From: Alphaproteobacteria bacterium
GTDB taxonomy: Bacteria; Pseudomonadota; Alphaproteobacteria; SHVW01
Assembly (NCBI GenBank): GCA_016869645.1
Contig: VGDO01000018.1
Coordinates: forward strand, 1 to 49,965
Length of the DNA: 49,965 bases
Direction of reading: 5' to 3'
Shown: positions 36,455 to 46,694 of the stretch, in pieces
Position numbering within the stretch: the first letter of the stretch is position 1
Layout: the number at the start of each line of letters is the position of its first letter
Translations under genes and position numbers: made by a program
The notes under the pieces: model-generated
What the model saw: the letters and a program-made list of their open reading frames with translations, nothing else
What the model was told of the DNA's origin: nothing
Database searches by the model: none

Positions 36455-37497
36455 ACATCCAGGCGGACACTCTCGAACGGGCGGTGCGAGCGATCTTCCG
36501 GGCGGCGGGGTCGCAGCCGCGCGAGTGCGAATTGGCGGCCCGGCACCTTGTCGAGGCGAATCTGCGCGGCCACGATTCGCACGGCGTCGGTATGCTGCCG
36601 GGCTACATGGCGGCGATCCGGGCGGGCGATCTGCGGCTCAACGCCATCCTCAAGGTCGATCGGGACGACGGTCATCTCCTGGTCTGCGACGGCGGGCAGG
36701 GCGTCGGCCAGGTCATGGCGCACGACGCCATGCGCCTGGGCATCGAACGCGCCACGGCGAATGGAACGACGATCGTCGCTCTGCGCGACAGCTATCACAT
36801 CGGTCGCATCGGCCACTGGGCGGAGCAGTGCGCTGAAGCGGGCTTGGTCTCGATCCACTTCGTCAACGTGCCGGCACACGCGGCCGTGGCGCCGTTCCTC
36901 GGCGGTCAGGCACGTCTCGGCACCAATCCGTTCGCCGCAGGCTTTCCGCGCTCCGGCGGCGTGCCGATCATCGTCGACTTCGCCACCAGCCGGTGGGCGG
37001 TGGGCAAGGTGCGTGTCGCTTGGAAAAAGGGGGAGCAGGCGCCGCCGGGCTATCTGCTCGATGCGAAGGGCGAACCAACGACCGATCCGGCAACGATCTT
37101 CTCGACGCCGGCCGGAGCGCTACTGCCATTCGGCGAGCACAAGGGCTACGGATTGGCGCTGGCGTGCGAACTGCTGGCCGGGGCGCTGCTCGGCGGCTTC
37201 ACCCAGACGGGTGCACCGTCGAAACGCATCACCAATTCGATGCTGTCGGTCATCCTTTCGCCGGACGCGCTCGGCGGCCGTGCCGCGTTCGAATCGCGCC
37301 TCGAGAGTCTCGCCGGCTGGGTCACGTCGGAGAAGCTGACCGGCAGGCGCGTGCTCCTGCCCGGCGATCCGGAGCGCGAGCGGCGCGCGACGAATCTGCG
37401 GGACGGTATCCATATCGATGAGTCAACCTGGGACGAGATCTGCGCCGCCGCGAAGTCGGTCGGCGTCGACGATCGGACCCTGGTGGATCAACCGTGA
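36451..37497 (+). CDS. Ldh2/MDH2-type oxidoreductase (malate/L-lactate/ureidoglycolate dehydrogenase family)
   Basis: This 348-residue NAD(P)-dependent enzyme belongs to the family unrelated to classical lactate dehydrogenases; members act on malate, sulfolactate, ureidoglycolate or the cyclic imine delta-1-piperideine-2-carboxylate. The family marker HDSHGVGMLP (43-52) carries the catalytic histidine; HIGRIGHWAE, LGTNPFAAGFP and FGEHKGYGLA follow. It starts at the ATG at 36451, overlapping the SDR stop (ATGA). Several family members act on imino or 2-oxo acids, which fits a pathway for unusual amino acids, but this is inference. Confidence 0.9.
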   Translation: MNIQADTLERAVRAIFRAAGSQPRECELAARHLVEANLRGHDSHGVGMLPGYMAAIRAGDLRLNAILKVDRDDGHLLVCDGGQGVGQVMAHDAMRLGIERATANGTTIVALRDSYHIGRIGHWAEQCAEAGLVSIHFVNVPAHAAVAPFLGGQARLGTNPFAAGFPRSGGVPIIVDFATSRWAVGKVRVAWKKGEQAPPGYLLDAKGEPTTDPATIFSTPAGALLPFGEHKGYGLALACELLAGALLGGFTQTGAPSKRITNSMLSVILSPDALGGRAAFESRLESLAGWVTSEKLTGRRVLLPGDPERERRATNLRDGIHIDESTWDEICAAAKSVGVDDRTLVDQP

Positions 37498-37530
37498 CCC
37501 CGTCCGCGCTAGAGGTCTTCGCCCGGGAGG

Positions 37531-39030
37531 TCAGCCCATGACCACGGGCCGCGGCTTCAGCTTGACGTTGATCGACTTGATCTGCGTGTAGCTCACGAGC
37601 TCGTCGAGGCTGCCCTCGCGTCCGATCCCGCTCTGCTTGAAGCCGCCATAGGGCGAGCCTTGCGCCCACGAGATCGTACCATTGACCTCGACGTATCCGG
37701 CGTCGAGCGCCTCGGCGGTGCGGTGCGCAGCATCGAGGTTCTCGGTCATGATCACGGCGGTCAACCCATAGGGCAGCTCGTTGGCGATCTGGATCATGCG
37801 GTCGTAGTCGTCCCATTCGATGACCGTAATGATCGGCCCGAAGATCTCGTCGCGCGCAATGCTCATGGACGGAGTTGCATCGCCGAACACGGCCGGGGTG
37901 AGGAAAAGTCCGCGGCTCATCGCCGGATCAGTCGGTCTGGTGCCGCCAACCAGCAGCTTGGCGCCCTGCGCGCGCCCGGAATCGAGATAAGCGAGGCAGC
38001 GGTCGTAGAGCGCCCTGTAGGAGATCGCGCCCATCTCGGCCGCCGGGTCGAGCGGCATCGCCACGCGGATCCTGCCGACCTTCTCCACCAAGCGGTCGAG
38101 GAAGCGGGCCTTGACCGATTTGTGCACGAGAATGCGCGAGGTCGAGGCGCAGGAATGCGATTGCCACTTGAAGTTCATGCCGGCGATCGCCGCCTCGACC
38201 GAGGCGCCGACATCGGCATCGGGAAAGATGATCAGCGGGTTCTTGCCGCCGAGCTCCAAAGTGACCGGTACCAGCCGCTCGGCCGCCATGGCCATGACGG
38301 CGCGGCCGGCCGCCGTGCTGCCGATGAGCGATATGCGGTTGATGCCAGGATGGCGGATGAGCGGCACCGAGCATCGCTCGTTGTCACCGGTCACGATCGA
38401 GATGACGCCCGCCGGCAGGATGTCGGCCGCCAATTCGGCGAAGGCGAGCGCCGACATGGGCGTGTGCGGCGAGGGCTTGAGGATCACGGCGTTGCCGGTC
38501 AGCAGCGGTGCCGCCAGTGCGGTCGCCAGGCTTGCGATCGGGTGATTGAAGGGCAGCAGGCGCGCCACGACGCCATAGGGCTGGCGGCGCGTGTAGTGCA
38601 GGTTGCCGTCGAGGTGGGTGACCTCGCCCTTGATCTCGTGGCCGATGCTGGCGAAGTACTCGATGCCGTCGGACGACCATACTGCATCGCTGCGCATCGC
38701 CATGTAGACATTGCCGGTATCCAGCGTGTCGAGCAGGCCGAGCATCGCCGCGTTGTCGCGCAGCTTGGCGGCGAGCTTGAGCACGCCGGCCCGGCGCTCG
38801 CCATAGGAGAGCCTGGCCCATTGGGGCTGCGCCGCGGCGGCGGCGCGCACGGCGAGGTCGATGTCGTCGGGCCCGGCATTGGGCAGGTCGGCCAGATGCT
38901 CGCTGGTCGCCGGGTTGGTCGTGGCCAGGGTCTTGCCGTCCGATGCCTTGCTGAGCTGTCCGGCAATGAGCATCCGGAAGTCGCGGCGGAGCGCCGCACT
39001 GATGTCAGGCGTCTGGACGCTGTCCGGCAT
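37531..39030 (-). CDS. Aldehyde dehydrogenase
   Basis: This NAD(P)-dependent enzyme oxidises an aldehyde to the acid. It has 499 residues from the ATG at 39030, with GAGGGAG just upstream. Catalytic residues are N162 in PFNHP, K185, E259 in LELGGK and the nucleophile C294 in SHSCASTSR. It is convergent with the Ldh2 gene and divergent from the second ABC importer, and candidate operator site B lies in that divergent region. It may oxidise the aldehyde produced by the aminotransferase or by aldol cleavage. Confidence 0.92.
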   Translation of the reverse strand: MPDSVQTPDISAALRRDFRMLIAGQLSKASDGKTLATTNPATSEHLADLPNAGPDDIDLAVRAAAAAQPQWARLSYGERRAGVLKLAAKLRDNAAMLGLLDTLDTGNVYMAMRSDAVWSSDGIEYFASIGHEIKGEVTHLDGNLHYTRRQPYGVVARLLPFNHPIASLATALAAPLLTGNAVILKPSPHTPMSALAFAELAADILPAGVISIVTGDNERCSVPLIRHPGINRISLIGSTAAGRAVMAMAAERLVPVTLELGGKNPLIIFPDADVGASVEAAIAGMNFKWQSHSCASTSRILVHKSVKARFLDRLVEKVGRIRVAMPLDPAAEMGAISYRALYDRCLAYLDSGRAQGAKLLVGGTRPTDPAMSRGLFLTPAVFGDATPSMSIARDEIFGPIITVIEWDDYDRMIQIANELPYGLTAVIMTENLDAAHRTAEALDAGYVEVNGTISWAQGSPYGGFKQSGIGREGSLDELVSYTQIKSINVKLKPRPVVMG

Positions 39031-39066
39031 GGCACTCCCTCGTCGCGGCACGGCCGCACCGCAGAG

Positions 39067-39094
39067 TTTGCATGATTGTCATATGGTATACAAT
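39067..39094 (+). promoter_or_regulatory. Candidate promoter and FCD-type operator (site B) between aldehyde dehydrogenase and ABC system 2
   Basis: TTTGCA (39067-39072), a 16-base spacer and TACAAT (39089-39094) form a plausible plus-strand promoter for the importer at 39186. The spacer and -10 contain ATTGTCATATGGTATAC (39075-39091), the exact reverse complement of the site A core at 13486-13502. The site is 45 bases from the aldehyde dehydrogenase start and could control both directions. Confidence 0.58.
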
Positions 39095-39185
39095 GTGTCT
39101 ATTGATCCGTGCGGCATCCCAGGGAGTTAGGCATTACCCGGGATTCCGCTAAACTCGCTGCCGGGTCTGACTGGGGAGGGCGAAC

Positions 39186-40124
39186 ATGTTGACCGTGGTC
39201 GTTCGGCGGCTGCTGCTGGCCGTGCCGAATGTCATCCTGATCACGGTGCTGCTGTTCTTTGCCGTGTCGGGCCTGCTCGGCAGCCCCGCGGCACTCATGC
39301 TGGGCGAGGACGCCAACCGCGAGACCATCGCCGAGCTCAATGCCAGCATGGGTTTCGATCGGCCGCTCATCGTGCAGTACCTCGACTGGATGGGCCGCGC
39401 GCTGCAAGGCGATTTCGGCCGCTCCTACACGACCCAGGAGCGCGTGGCCGACGCGATCCTGCCGCGCGTGCTGCCGACCTTGGAGCTGGCCTTTCTCGCC
39501 ATCCTCGTCGCCACGCTCGGCGCCACGGTGCTCAACAGCCTCGCGGTCGGGCGCCGCGTCGTGCAGCCCGTGATCCAGATCTTGAGCGTGCTCGGCATCA
39601 CCATGCCGAACTTCATGATCGGCATATCGCTCATCTTCCTCTTCTCGGTCGAGCTGGGTTGGCTGCCGAGCACGGGCTGGTCGCCCTGGTCCGACGGCGT
39701 GATCGCGCACTTCGTCCACATCCTCATGCCCGTGCTCACGCTCTCGGCCTTCTATTTCGGCTCGTTCAGCCTGGTCTATCGCGCCGAATACGAGGCGGTG
39801 CGGCGACGGCTCTATGTCCAGGTCGCGCGCGCCAAGGGATTGTCGGCGACCGGCGTGTCGTTCAAGCACGTGCTGCCCAACTCGATCCTGCCCGTCATCA
39901 CCTATATCGGCATTTCGCTCGGCCATCTCGCCGGCGGGGCGGTGGTCACCGAGAGCGTCTTCTCGGTGCCGGGCCTGGGCAGCCTGTTCGTCAACGCCAT
40001 TCTCGGCCGGGATTTCCCGGTCATGCTCGCGGTCAGTATGTTCATCATCGTCGGCGTGGTCATCGCCAATCTGCTGGCCGACCTGGTCTACACCCTCGTC
40101 AATCCGCAGATCCGGTTGGATTGA
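39186..40124 (+). CDS. ABC transporter permease, DppB-like (system 2)
   Basis: This 312-residue inner-membrane permease has an N-terminal helix (about 8-30), the exposed loop with MGFDRPLIVQYLDWMG and the coupling loop YVQVARAKGLSATGVSFKH followed by LPNSILP. It is the first gene of a B-C-D-F operon. GGGAGGG lies before the ATG at 39186. No substrate-binding protein gene accompanies it in the window, unlike the other two peptide-type systems here. Confidence 0.92.
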   Translation: MLTVVVRRLLLAVPNVILITVLLFFAVSGLLGSPAALMLGEDANRETIAELNASMGFDRPLIVQYLDWMGRALQGDFGRSYTTQERVADAILPRVLPTLELAFLAILVATLGATVLNSLAVGRRVVQPVIQILSVLGITMPNFMIGISLIFLFSVELGWLPSTGWSPWSDGVIAHFVHILMPVLTLSAFYFGSFSLVYRAEYEAVRRRLYVQVARAKGLSATGVSFKHVLPNSILPVITYIGISLGHLAGGAVVTESVFSVPGLGSLFVNAILGRDFPVMLAVSMFIIVGVVIANLLADLVYTLVNPQIRLD

Positions 40125-40128
40125 TCCC

Positions 40129-40914
40129 ATGCGTCTCGAGCCGCGCGCGCTGCTTGGCTGGACCATCATTGCGGTTGCGGGCGCCGTCGCGGCGGCGGCT
40201 CCCTGGATCGCGACTCACGATCCGACCCAGACCGGCGTCATGTTCCTGCGCGGGCCTTCGGCTGTCCACTTGCTCGGCACCGACGAGCTCGGCCGCGACA
40301 TCTTCAGCCGACTGGTGTTCGGCGCGCGAACCTCGCTCGCCATCGGCTTCGGCGCCTCGATCGTCGCGACGGTGCTCGGCGTGCCGATCGGGCTAATGGC
40401 CGGCTATGTCGGCGGCCGCCTTGATCTCGCCCTGGTGCAGCTCATCGATCTCTTCATCGCCCTGCCCAGCCTGGTGCTTGCGCTGATCATCACGGCGATG
40501 GTCGGACCGTCGATGCAGAATTTGGTGCTCATCCTCGGCTTCGTCATGTGGCCGACGGTGGCGCGGCTGGTGCGTGGCCAGGCCCTGGCGGTCCGCACGT
40601 CGGTTTTCGTCGAGGCCGCCGTCGCCGTCGGCGGCACGTCCACCTGGATCATCCAGCGCCATATCTGGCCCAACATCCGCCGGGTCGTGGCGGCCCAGTT
40701 CGCCATCACGGTCGCGTTTGCCATATTCACCTCGGCGAGCCTGAGCTTCCTCGGTCTCGGCATTCCGCCGCCGACGCCGGACTGGGGCGGCATGGTGCGC
40801 GGCGGCTTCTCCTATCTCGCGCTCAATCCGGTCATGAGCCTGGCGCCCGGTGCGGCGGTGGCGGCCTCCGTGCTCGGCTTCTACCTCGTCGGCTCCTCCG
40901 GAGAGGAGCGCTGA
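40129..40914 (+). CDS. ABC transporter permease, DppC-like (system 2)
   Basis: This inner-membrane permease has 261 residues, shorter than usual because the N-terminal cytoplasmic tail is brief. Landmarks are LGTDELGRDIFSRLVFGARTS (about 45-65), VEAAVAVGGTSTWIIQRHIWPN in the coupling loop and SFLGLGIPPPTPDWGGM. It starts four bases after the DppB stop, and the ATPase ATG follows its stop directly. I saw no sign of frameshift. Confidence 0.9.
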   Translation: MRLEPRALLGWTIIAVAGAVAAAAPWIATHDPTQTGVMFLRGPSAVHLLGTDELGRDIFSRLVFGARTSLAIGFGASIVATVLGVPIGLMAGYVGGRLDLALVQLIDLFIALPSLVLALIITAMVGPSMQNLVLILGFVMWPTVARLVRGQALAVRTSVFVEAAVAVGGTSTWIIQRHIWPNIRRVVAAQFAITVAFAIFTSASLSFLGLGIPPPTPDWGGMVRGGFSYLALNPVMSLAPGAAVAASVLGFYLVGSSGEER

Positions 40915-41936
<1,022 letters not shown>

Positions 41937-41940
<4 letters not shown>

Positions 41941-42938
41941 GCGCGGCCGAATCGGGCACGGTCGAGGAACCGCTTCTCCAGGTCGAGCGCCTGCGCACCT
42001 GGTTCCCGATCCGGCGCGGCGTCATTCCGCGCCCCGTCGGCGCCGTCAAGGCGGTCGACGACGTCTCGTTCACCGTGCATCGTCGCGAGGTGCTCGGCCT
42101 CGCCGGCGAGTCCGGCTCGGGCAAGACCACGATCGGGCGTTCCATCCTCCGGCTGATCGAGCCGACCGATGGCCGGGTCGTGTTCGGCGGCGCGGATGTC
42201 ACCGCGCTGGGGCGGCACGAGCTGCGCCTGTTCCGCCGCAAGGCGCAGATCGTGTTCCAGGATCCGTTCGCAGCGCTCGATCCCGTCATGACCATCGAGG
42301 AGATCCTGGGCGAGCCGCTCCAGGTGCAGGGCCTGGCGAAAGGAAGGCAGGAACGCCGCGACCGCGTCGTGCGGCTGCTCGAAAGCGTATCGCTGTCGAC
42401 CGACTTTCTCTCGCGCCGGCCGCACGAGATGTCGGGCGGCCAGCGCCAGCGCATCGTCATTGCGCGCGCGCTCGCCGTCGAGCCCGAGTTCATCGTGGCC
42501 GACGAGCCGGTCTCGGCACTCGACGTCTCGATCCAGGCGCAGATCATCAACCTGCTGCAGGACCTGCGCGATCGCTTCAAGCTCGCGATGCTGTTCATCT
42601 CGCACGACATCGCGGTCATGGAGTACTTGTCCGACCGCATCGCGGTCATTTATCTCGGCCGACTGATGGAGATCGGCCCGGCGACCGAAATCTGCCGAGC
42701 GCCAAAGCATCCCTATACGCTGGCGCTCCTGTCGGCCGTGCCGGATCCCGATCCGTCGCGCCGCCGCACGCGCATCGTGCTCGAGGGCGACGTGCCCAAC
42801 CCGGCCGATCCGCCCTCGGGCTGCGTGTTCCGCACGCGCTGCCCCTATGCGCTGCCGGCGTGTGCCGGAGAGCGGCCGGCGCTCAGGCCGGTCGGCCCCG
42901 ACCGCTTCGTCGCGTGCATCCGCGACGATGTTCTGTGA
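41937..42938 (+). CDS. ABC transporter ATP-binding protein, DppF-like (system 2)
   Basis: This 333-residue ATPase is the second of the pair. Walker A is GESGSGKT, the signature is MSGGQRQR, Walker B is FIVADEPVSALD and the tail has CVFRTRC with later cysteines. It is translationally coupled to DppD by an ATGA overlap. In this system the two ATPases are separate genes, while both other importers in the window have them fused. Confidence 0.93.
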
Positions 42939-42956
42939 TTGCCAAGGAGCGGAATC

Positions 42957-43274
42957 ATGCGCGGGCGCATCATGCACGTGACGGTGAAGAAGGAGCTTCT
43001 CGACGAGGCGCTTAAGGTCTGGCCGACATACACGCCTAACTTCTTTGGCCGCGGCTTGATCGCAAGTTTCATGATGGTCGACCGCGACACCTGCCAGGTG
43101 CGGTCGGTCACGATCTGGGACAGCCAGGAATCCATCACCAAGAACGAGAACCGCCCGGAGCTGGCGCCGATGTTCGCCTCCTTCGAGAAGTACTATGCCG
43201 ACAAGCCCTACTGGCTCTATTTCGATCTGCCGGCCTGGTGGATCGACAGCGAGCGCATCAAAGAGCTGATCTGA
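42957..43274 (+). CDS. Small protein, possible dimeric alpha-beta barrel (ABM-like)
   Basis: This protein has 105 residues, with AGGAG seven bases before the ATG at 42957. I do not firmly recognise it. The pattern of a short strand (RIMHVTVKK), a helix (LLDEALKVW), a strand (ASFMMVD), a strand (QVRSVTIWDSQESI) and a helix (APMFASFEKYY) resembles the dimeric alpha-beta barrel or antibiotic-biosynthesis-monooxygenase fold. It is the last gene of the system 2 operon and overlaps the convergent GMC gene by 17 bases. No catalytic motif is evident. Confidence 0.65.
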   Translation: MRGRIMHVTVKKELLDEALKVWPTYTPNFFGRGLIASFMMVDRDTCQVRSVTIWDSQESITKNENRPELAPMFASFEKYYADKPYWLYFDLPAWWIDSERIKELI

Positions 43275-44853
43275 GGATCGCGTCCGCGAGCTTCTCGGCC
43301 AGCATGATGACCGGCGCATTGATGTTTCCGCTGGTGATGGCGGGCATGATAGAGGCGTCGACGACGCGGAGATTGTCGAGGCCGCGGACGCGGCCATCGG
43401 GATCGACCACGGCCTCTTCGTCGCTGCCCATGCGGCAGGTGCCGCACGGGTGATGGGTCGATTTGGCCGTCGCCCTGATATAGCGTTCGAGCTCGGCATC
43501 GCTGTTCGCGTCCCGACCCGGAAACAACTCCGGTCCAAGACACCGCTCGAACGATTTCTGGCATAAAATCTCGCGAGTCCGGCGAATGCCGTTGATGAGC
43601 GGCGCGAGGTCGGCCGGCTCCTTCAGATAGTTAAAGCGCAGCACGGGGGCGACGCCGGGATCGGCCGAGGCGAGCGTGACCGTGCCGCGGCTGCGTGGCT
43701 GCAGCACCATGATCGAAAGCTGGAAGCCGTGGGATACGTTCATTCCCGTGCCGGTCGCGCCCGCCACCAGGGGCATGAAGCAGATCTGCGCATCCGGGCG
43801 CGACGCCTCCGGCCCGCTGCGGATATAGCCTGCCACCTCGAAATGGTTGGTGGCGCCCCAGCCGCGCTTGAACAACAGCCAATTGAGAAAGATCGGGACC
43901 TGCCGGTGAAACTGCAGCGCCGGCGTCACGGTGATGGGCAGCGGGCAGGCATGGCGTAGCGGCGCGTCGACATGGTCCTGCAGGTTGCGCCCGACGCCGG
44001 GCAGGTCGCGCAGCACATCGATGCCGAGCCGCCGGAGCTCGTCGGCCGGACCGATGCCGGACTGGAGCAGGAGCTTCGGCGTGTTGATCGCGCCGGCGCT
44101 GAGGATGATCTCGCGGTCCGCGCGGCTCGTGTGCGCCGCGCCGCGCGCGGTGAATGTCACCGACCTGGCCCTGTTGCCCTCGACACCGATCCTGAGCGCG
44201 TGACATCGCGTCAGCACCTTGAGATTGCCGCGATCGCCGATCGGCCTCAGATAGGCACGCGACGTGCTCTCGCGTCGTCCGCGATGGATCGTCTGATCCA
44301 TCGGGCCGAAGCCCTCCTGGTCGGGGCCATTCGTGTCGGGGGAGAGCTTGTGGCCGGCGTCGCGGCACGCTCGGAGAAACGCCTCGTTCAGCGGATTGGA
44401 GTAGGCCGGTGCCGTCACATGCAGCGGGCCGGTCGTCCCGCGCCATGGACTGGACGGGCCGACGAAGGTTTCCAGTCGCTTGAAGTAGGGCAGGCAGTCC
44501 GCGTAGCCCCAGCCATGGGCGCCGAGGCGCGTCCACTCCTCGTAGTCCTCGGCCTGGCCGCGCACGAAGGCCATGGCGTTGATCGACGATGAGCCGCCCA
44601 GGACCAGGCCGCGCGGGCAGGGGATCTCGCGGTCGCCCAGATACGGTTCGGGCTGCGACACGTAGCGCCAATCGAAGCGCCTGGAGCCGATCGCGAAGGT
44701 GAAGGCGGCGGGCATGGCAACGAAGGGATGCAGATCCGTCGGGCCGGCCTCGAGCAGCAGAACGCGGACAGACGGATCGGCGGACAGGCGGTTGGCGAGC
44801 ACGCAACCGGCCGAGCCCGCGCCGACGATGATGTAGTCGTAGCTAGGCGGCAT
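43258..44853 (-). CDS. GMC family oxidoreductase (choline dehydrogenase-like)
   Basis: This FAD-dependent alcohol dehydrogenase or oxidase has 531 residues from the ATG at 44853; the frame opens to 44913 without a better ribosome site. The flavin motif is GAGSAG (11-16), the first GMC signature is RGLVLGGSSSINAMAFVRG (81-99), and the second is in GAINTPKLLLQSGIGP. The catalytic pair is probably H468 in HHPCGTC and N512 in GNINAP. It lies 23 bases after the system 3 ATPase gene on the same strand, so it belongs to that operon. It may oxidise an alcohol group of the imported compound. Confidence 0.92.
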   Translation of the reverse strand: MPPSYDYIIVGAGSAGCVLANRLSADPSVRVLLLEAGPTDLHPFVAMPAAFTFAIGSRRFDWRYVSQPEPYLGDREIPCPRGLVLGGSSSINAMAFVRGQAEDYEEWTRLGAHGWGYADCLPYFKRLETFVGPSSPWRGTTGPLHVTAPAYSNPLNEAFLRACRDAGHKLSPDTNGPDQEGFGPMDQTIHRGRRESTSRAYLRPIGDRGNLKVLTRCHALRIGVEGNRARSVTFTARGAAHTSRADREIILSAGAINTPKLLLQSGIGPADELRRLGIDVLRDLPGVGRNLQDHVDAPLRHACPLPITVTPALQFHRQVPIFLNWLLFKRGWGATNHFEVAGYIRSGPEASRPDAQICFMPLVAGATGTGMNVSHGFQLSIMVLQPRSRGTVTLASADPGVAPVLRFNYLKEPADLAPLINGIRRTREILCQKSFERCLGPELFPGRDANSDAELERYIRATAKSTHHPCGTCRMGSDEEAVVDPDGRVRGLDNLRVVDASIMPAITSGNINAPVIMLAEKLADAILRSAL

Positions 44854-44876
44854 CGCGATGGATCGCGCCCCACATC

Positions 44877-46694
44877 TCAGCGACTGGCCCCGACGGCGGA
44901 TTGGTGGTGGCATTCGACGCGCCGATCTTCAGTCGGGCTCCGCGATGGCGGGGCGTCGCGCTCGCAGACGCCGGCGATGGCGAGGCGACAGCGTGGCGTG
45001 AAGGCGCAGCCGTCCAATCCGGCGGAGACCATTGCCTGCCCTTGGGTGCTGCGATCCAGTTGCGCCAGGCCGTCCAACCACCCGGGTTTGACCCGCGGCA
45101 CGGATTTCAACAGGAGTTCGGTATAGGGATGAACGGGCGCGCCCATCACTGCTTCCGTTTCGCCCTCTTCGACCACGCGCCCGGCATACATCACGGCGAT
45201 GCGATCGGCGAAGCTTGCGACGGTCGAGATGTCGTGACTGATGAAGACGAGGGAAATGGCCAGTCTCGACTGCAATTCGCGGAGAAGATCGAGCACGGCC
45301 GCCGTGACGATCGTGTCGAGGGCGGAGGTCACCTCGTCGCACAGCAGGACGTCCGGGCTGGCCGCAAGCGCGCGTGCGAGATTGACCCGCTGCTTCTCGC
45401 CGCCGGAAAGCTGACGAGGCAGACGGTCGACGTAGTCGGCCGGCAGCTTGACCATGGCCAGCAACTCGCGCACCCGCTCGCGCCGCTGCTTCGCCGTCAG
45501 GTCGAAATAGAACTGGAGAGGGCGCCCGAGGATCTCGCCGACGTGCGACTTTGGGTTGAAGGCCACGTCGGGCATCTGCGTGACGAGCTGGATGCGTCGC
45601 TGCGTGTCGCGCCTGCGATCGGCGACATGCGGCGCCAAGGGGGCACCGGCGAGGCGCAGCTCGCCCTGGTAGGGCCGCAGCAGGCCGCAGATGGTGCGCG
45701 CGAGGGTGCTCTTGCCGCAACCGGATTCGCCCACGATGCCGACGACCTGCCCGCGACCGATCCGAAGGTCGACGCCGCGCAGCACGGGATTGATCGGGGA
45801 ACGGCGCGACGCCCGTCCATAAGCGGCGTGCACGTCGATCAACTCGAGCTGTGTCGCCGGCCGGGGCGCCGGTTTCGCCGTGCCGCGGGATCGAACCGCA
45901 TCGGCCGGTGCGCGCGCGGCAGCGGCCATGAGCTGGCGCGTATAGGCCGCCTGGGGACGGAAGATGATCGCGTCGGCAGGTCCTTCTTCCACCACTTCCC
46001 CGCCGCGCAGCACGATGATCCGATCGGCGAGCTGGCTCACCACGGCGAGATCGTGGGTCACGTAGACGGCCGAGGTGTGGTGCTCTCGGATGAGCCGCTT
46101 GAACGCGCGCAGCACCTCGACCTGCGTCGTCACGTCGATCGCCGTCGTCGGCTCGTCGAGCACCAGGAGTTCCGGCCCGCAGCCCATGGCCATGGCCGCC
46201 ATCAGCCTCTGAAGCTGTCCGCCGCTGACCTGGTGGGGATACTTGTCGAGAAGGATCTCGGGATAGGGCAGGTCGAGCTCCCGGCAGAGGGACTCGGCGC
46301 GTGTGCGTGCTTCCCCGACCGGCATGTGGAGATGATGAACCGGTGCCTCGGTCAGCTGCAGACCCAGCTTCAGCGACGCGTTGAAGGAAGCAGCGGCGCT
46401 CTGTGCGATGTAGGCAATGCGCCGCGCGCGGCAGCGCCGCCGTTCTTCGGCATCCATGGACAGGAGGTCGTTCGATTCGATCAAGACCTGCCCGCTGACG
46501 ATACGGCAGCCGGGCCGGGCATAGCCCATGGCCGCGAGACCGATCGTCGACTTTCCGGCGCCGGATTCGCCGATCAATCCCACGACTTCGCCGCGCTGAA
46601 GCTCGAGCGAGACTCCTTTGACCACCGGCATCCAGCCGGCCCCGGGGTGCCAGCCTTCGACCCGCAGATCCGATATGCGCAGCAGCGGGCTCAC
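44877..46694 (-). CDS. Fused double ATP-binding protein of a peptide-type ABC importer (system 3)
   Basis: This cytoplasmic protein has 605 residues and starts at the GTG at 46694, overlapping the permease stop by four bases. The first ATPase has GESGAGKS, VSGGQLQR and LLVLDEPTTAID, followed by a linker without the usual cysteine cluster. The second has GESGCGKS, LSGGEKQR, LLCDEVTSALD and a C-terminal CAFTPRC cluster. So only one half keeps the oligopeptide-transporter tail, unlike the fusion at 31792. A longer open frame to 47222 lies in the permease gene and is not used. Confidence 0.92.
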   Translation of the reverse strand: MSPLLRISDLRVEGWHPGAGWMPVVKGVSLELQRGEVVGLIGESGAGKSTIGLAAMGYARPGCRIVSGQVLIESNDLLSMDAEERRRCRARRIAYIAQSAAASFNASLKLGLQLTEAPVHHLHMPVGEARTRAESLCRELDLPYPEILLDKYPHQVSGGQLQRLMAAMAMGCGPELLVLDEPTTAIDVTTQVEVLRAFKRLIREHHTSAVYVTHDLAVVSQLADRIIVLRGGEVVEEGPADAIIFRPQAAYTRQLMAAAARAPADAVRSRGTAKPAPRPATQLELIDVHAAYGRASRRSPINPVLRGVDLRIGRGQVVGIVGESGCGKSTLARTICGLLRPYQGELRLAGAPLAPHVADRRRDTQRRIQLVTQMPDVAFNPKSHVGEILGRPLQFYFDLTAKQRRERVRELLAMVKLPADYVDRLPRQLSGGEKQRVNLARALAASPDVLLCDEVTSALDTIVTAAVLDLLRELQSRLAISLVFISHDISTVASFADRIAVMYAGRVVEEGETEAVMGAPVHPYTELLLKSVPRVKPGWLDGLAQLDRSTQGQAMVSAGLDGCAFTPRCRLAIAGVCERDAPPSRSPTEDRRVECHHQSAVGASR

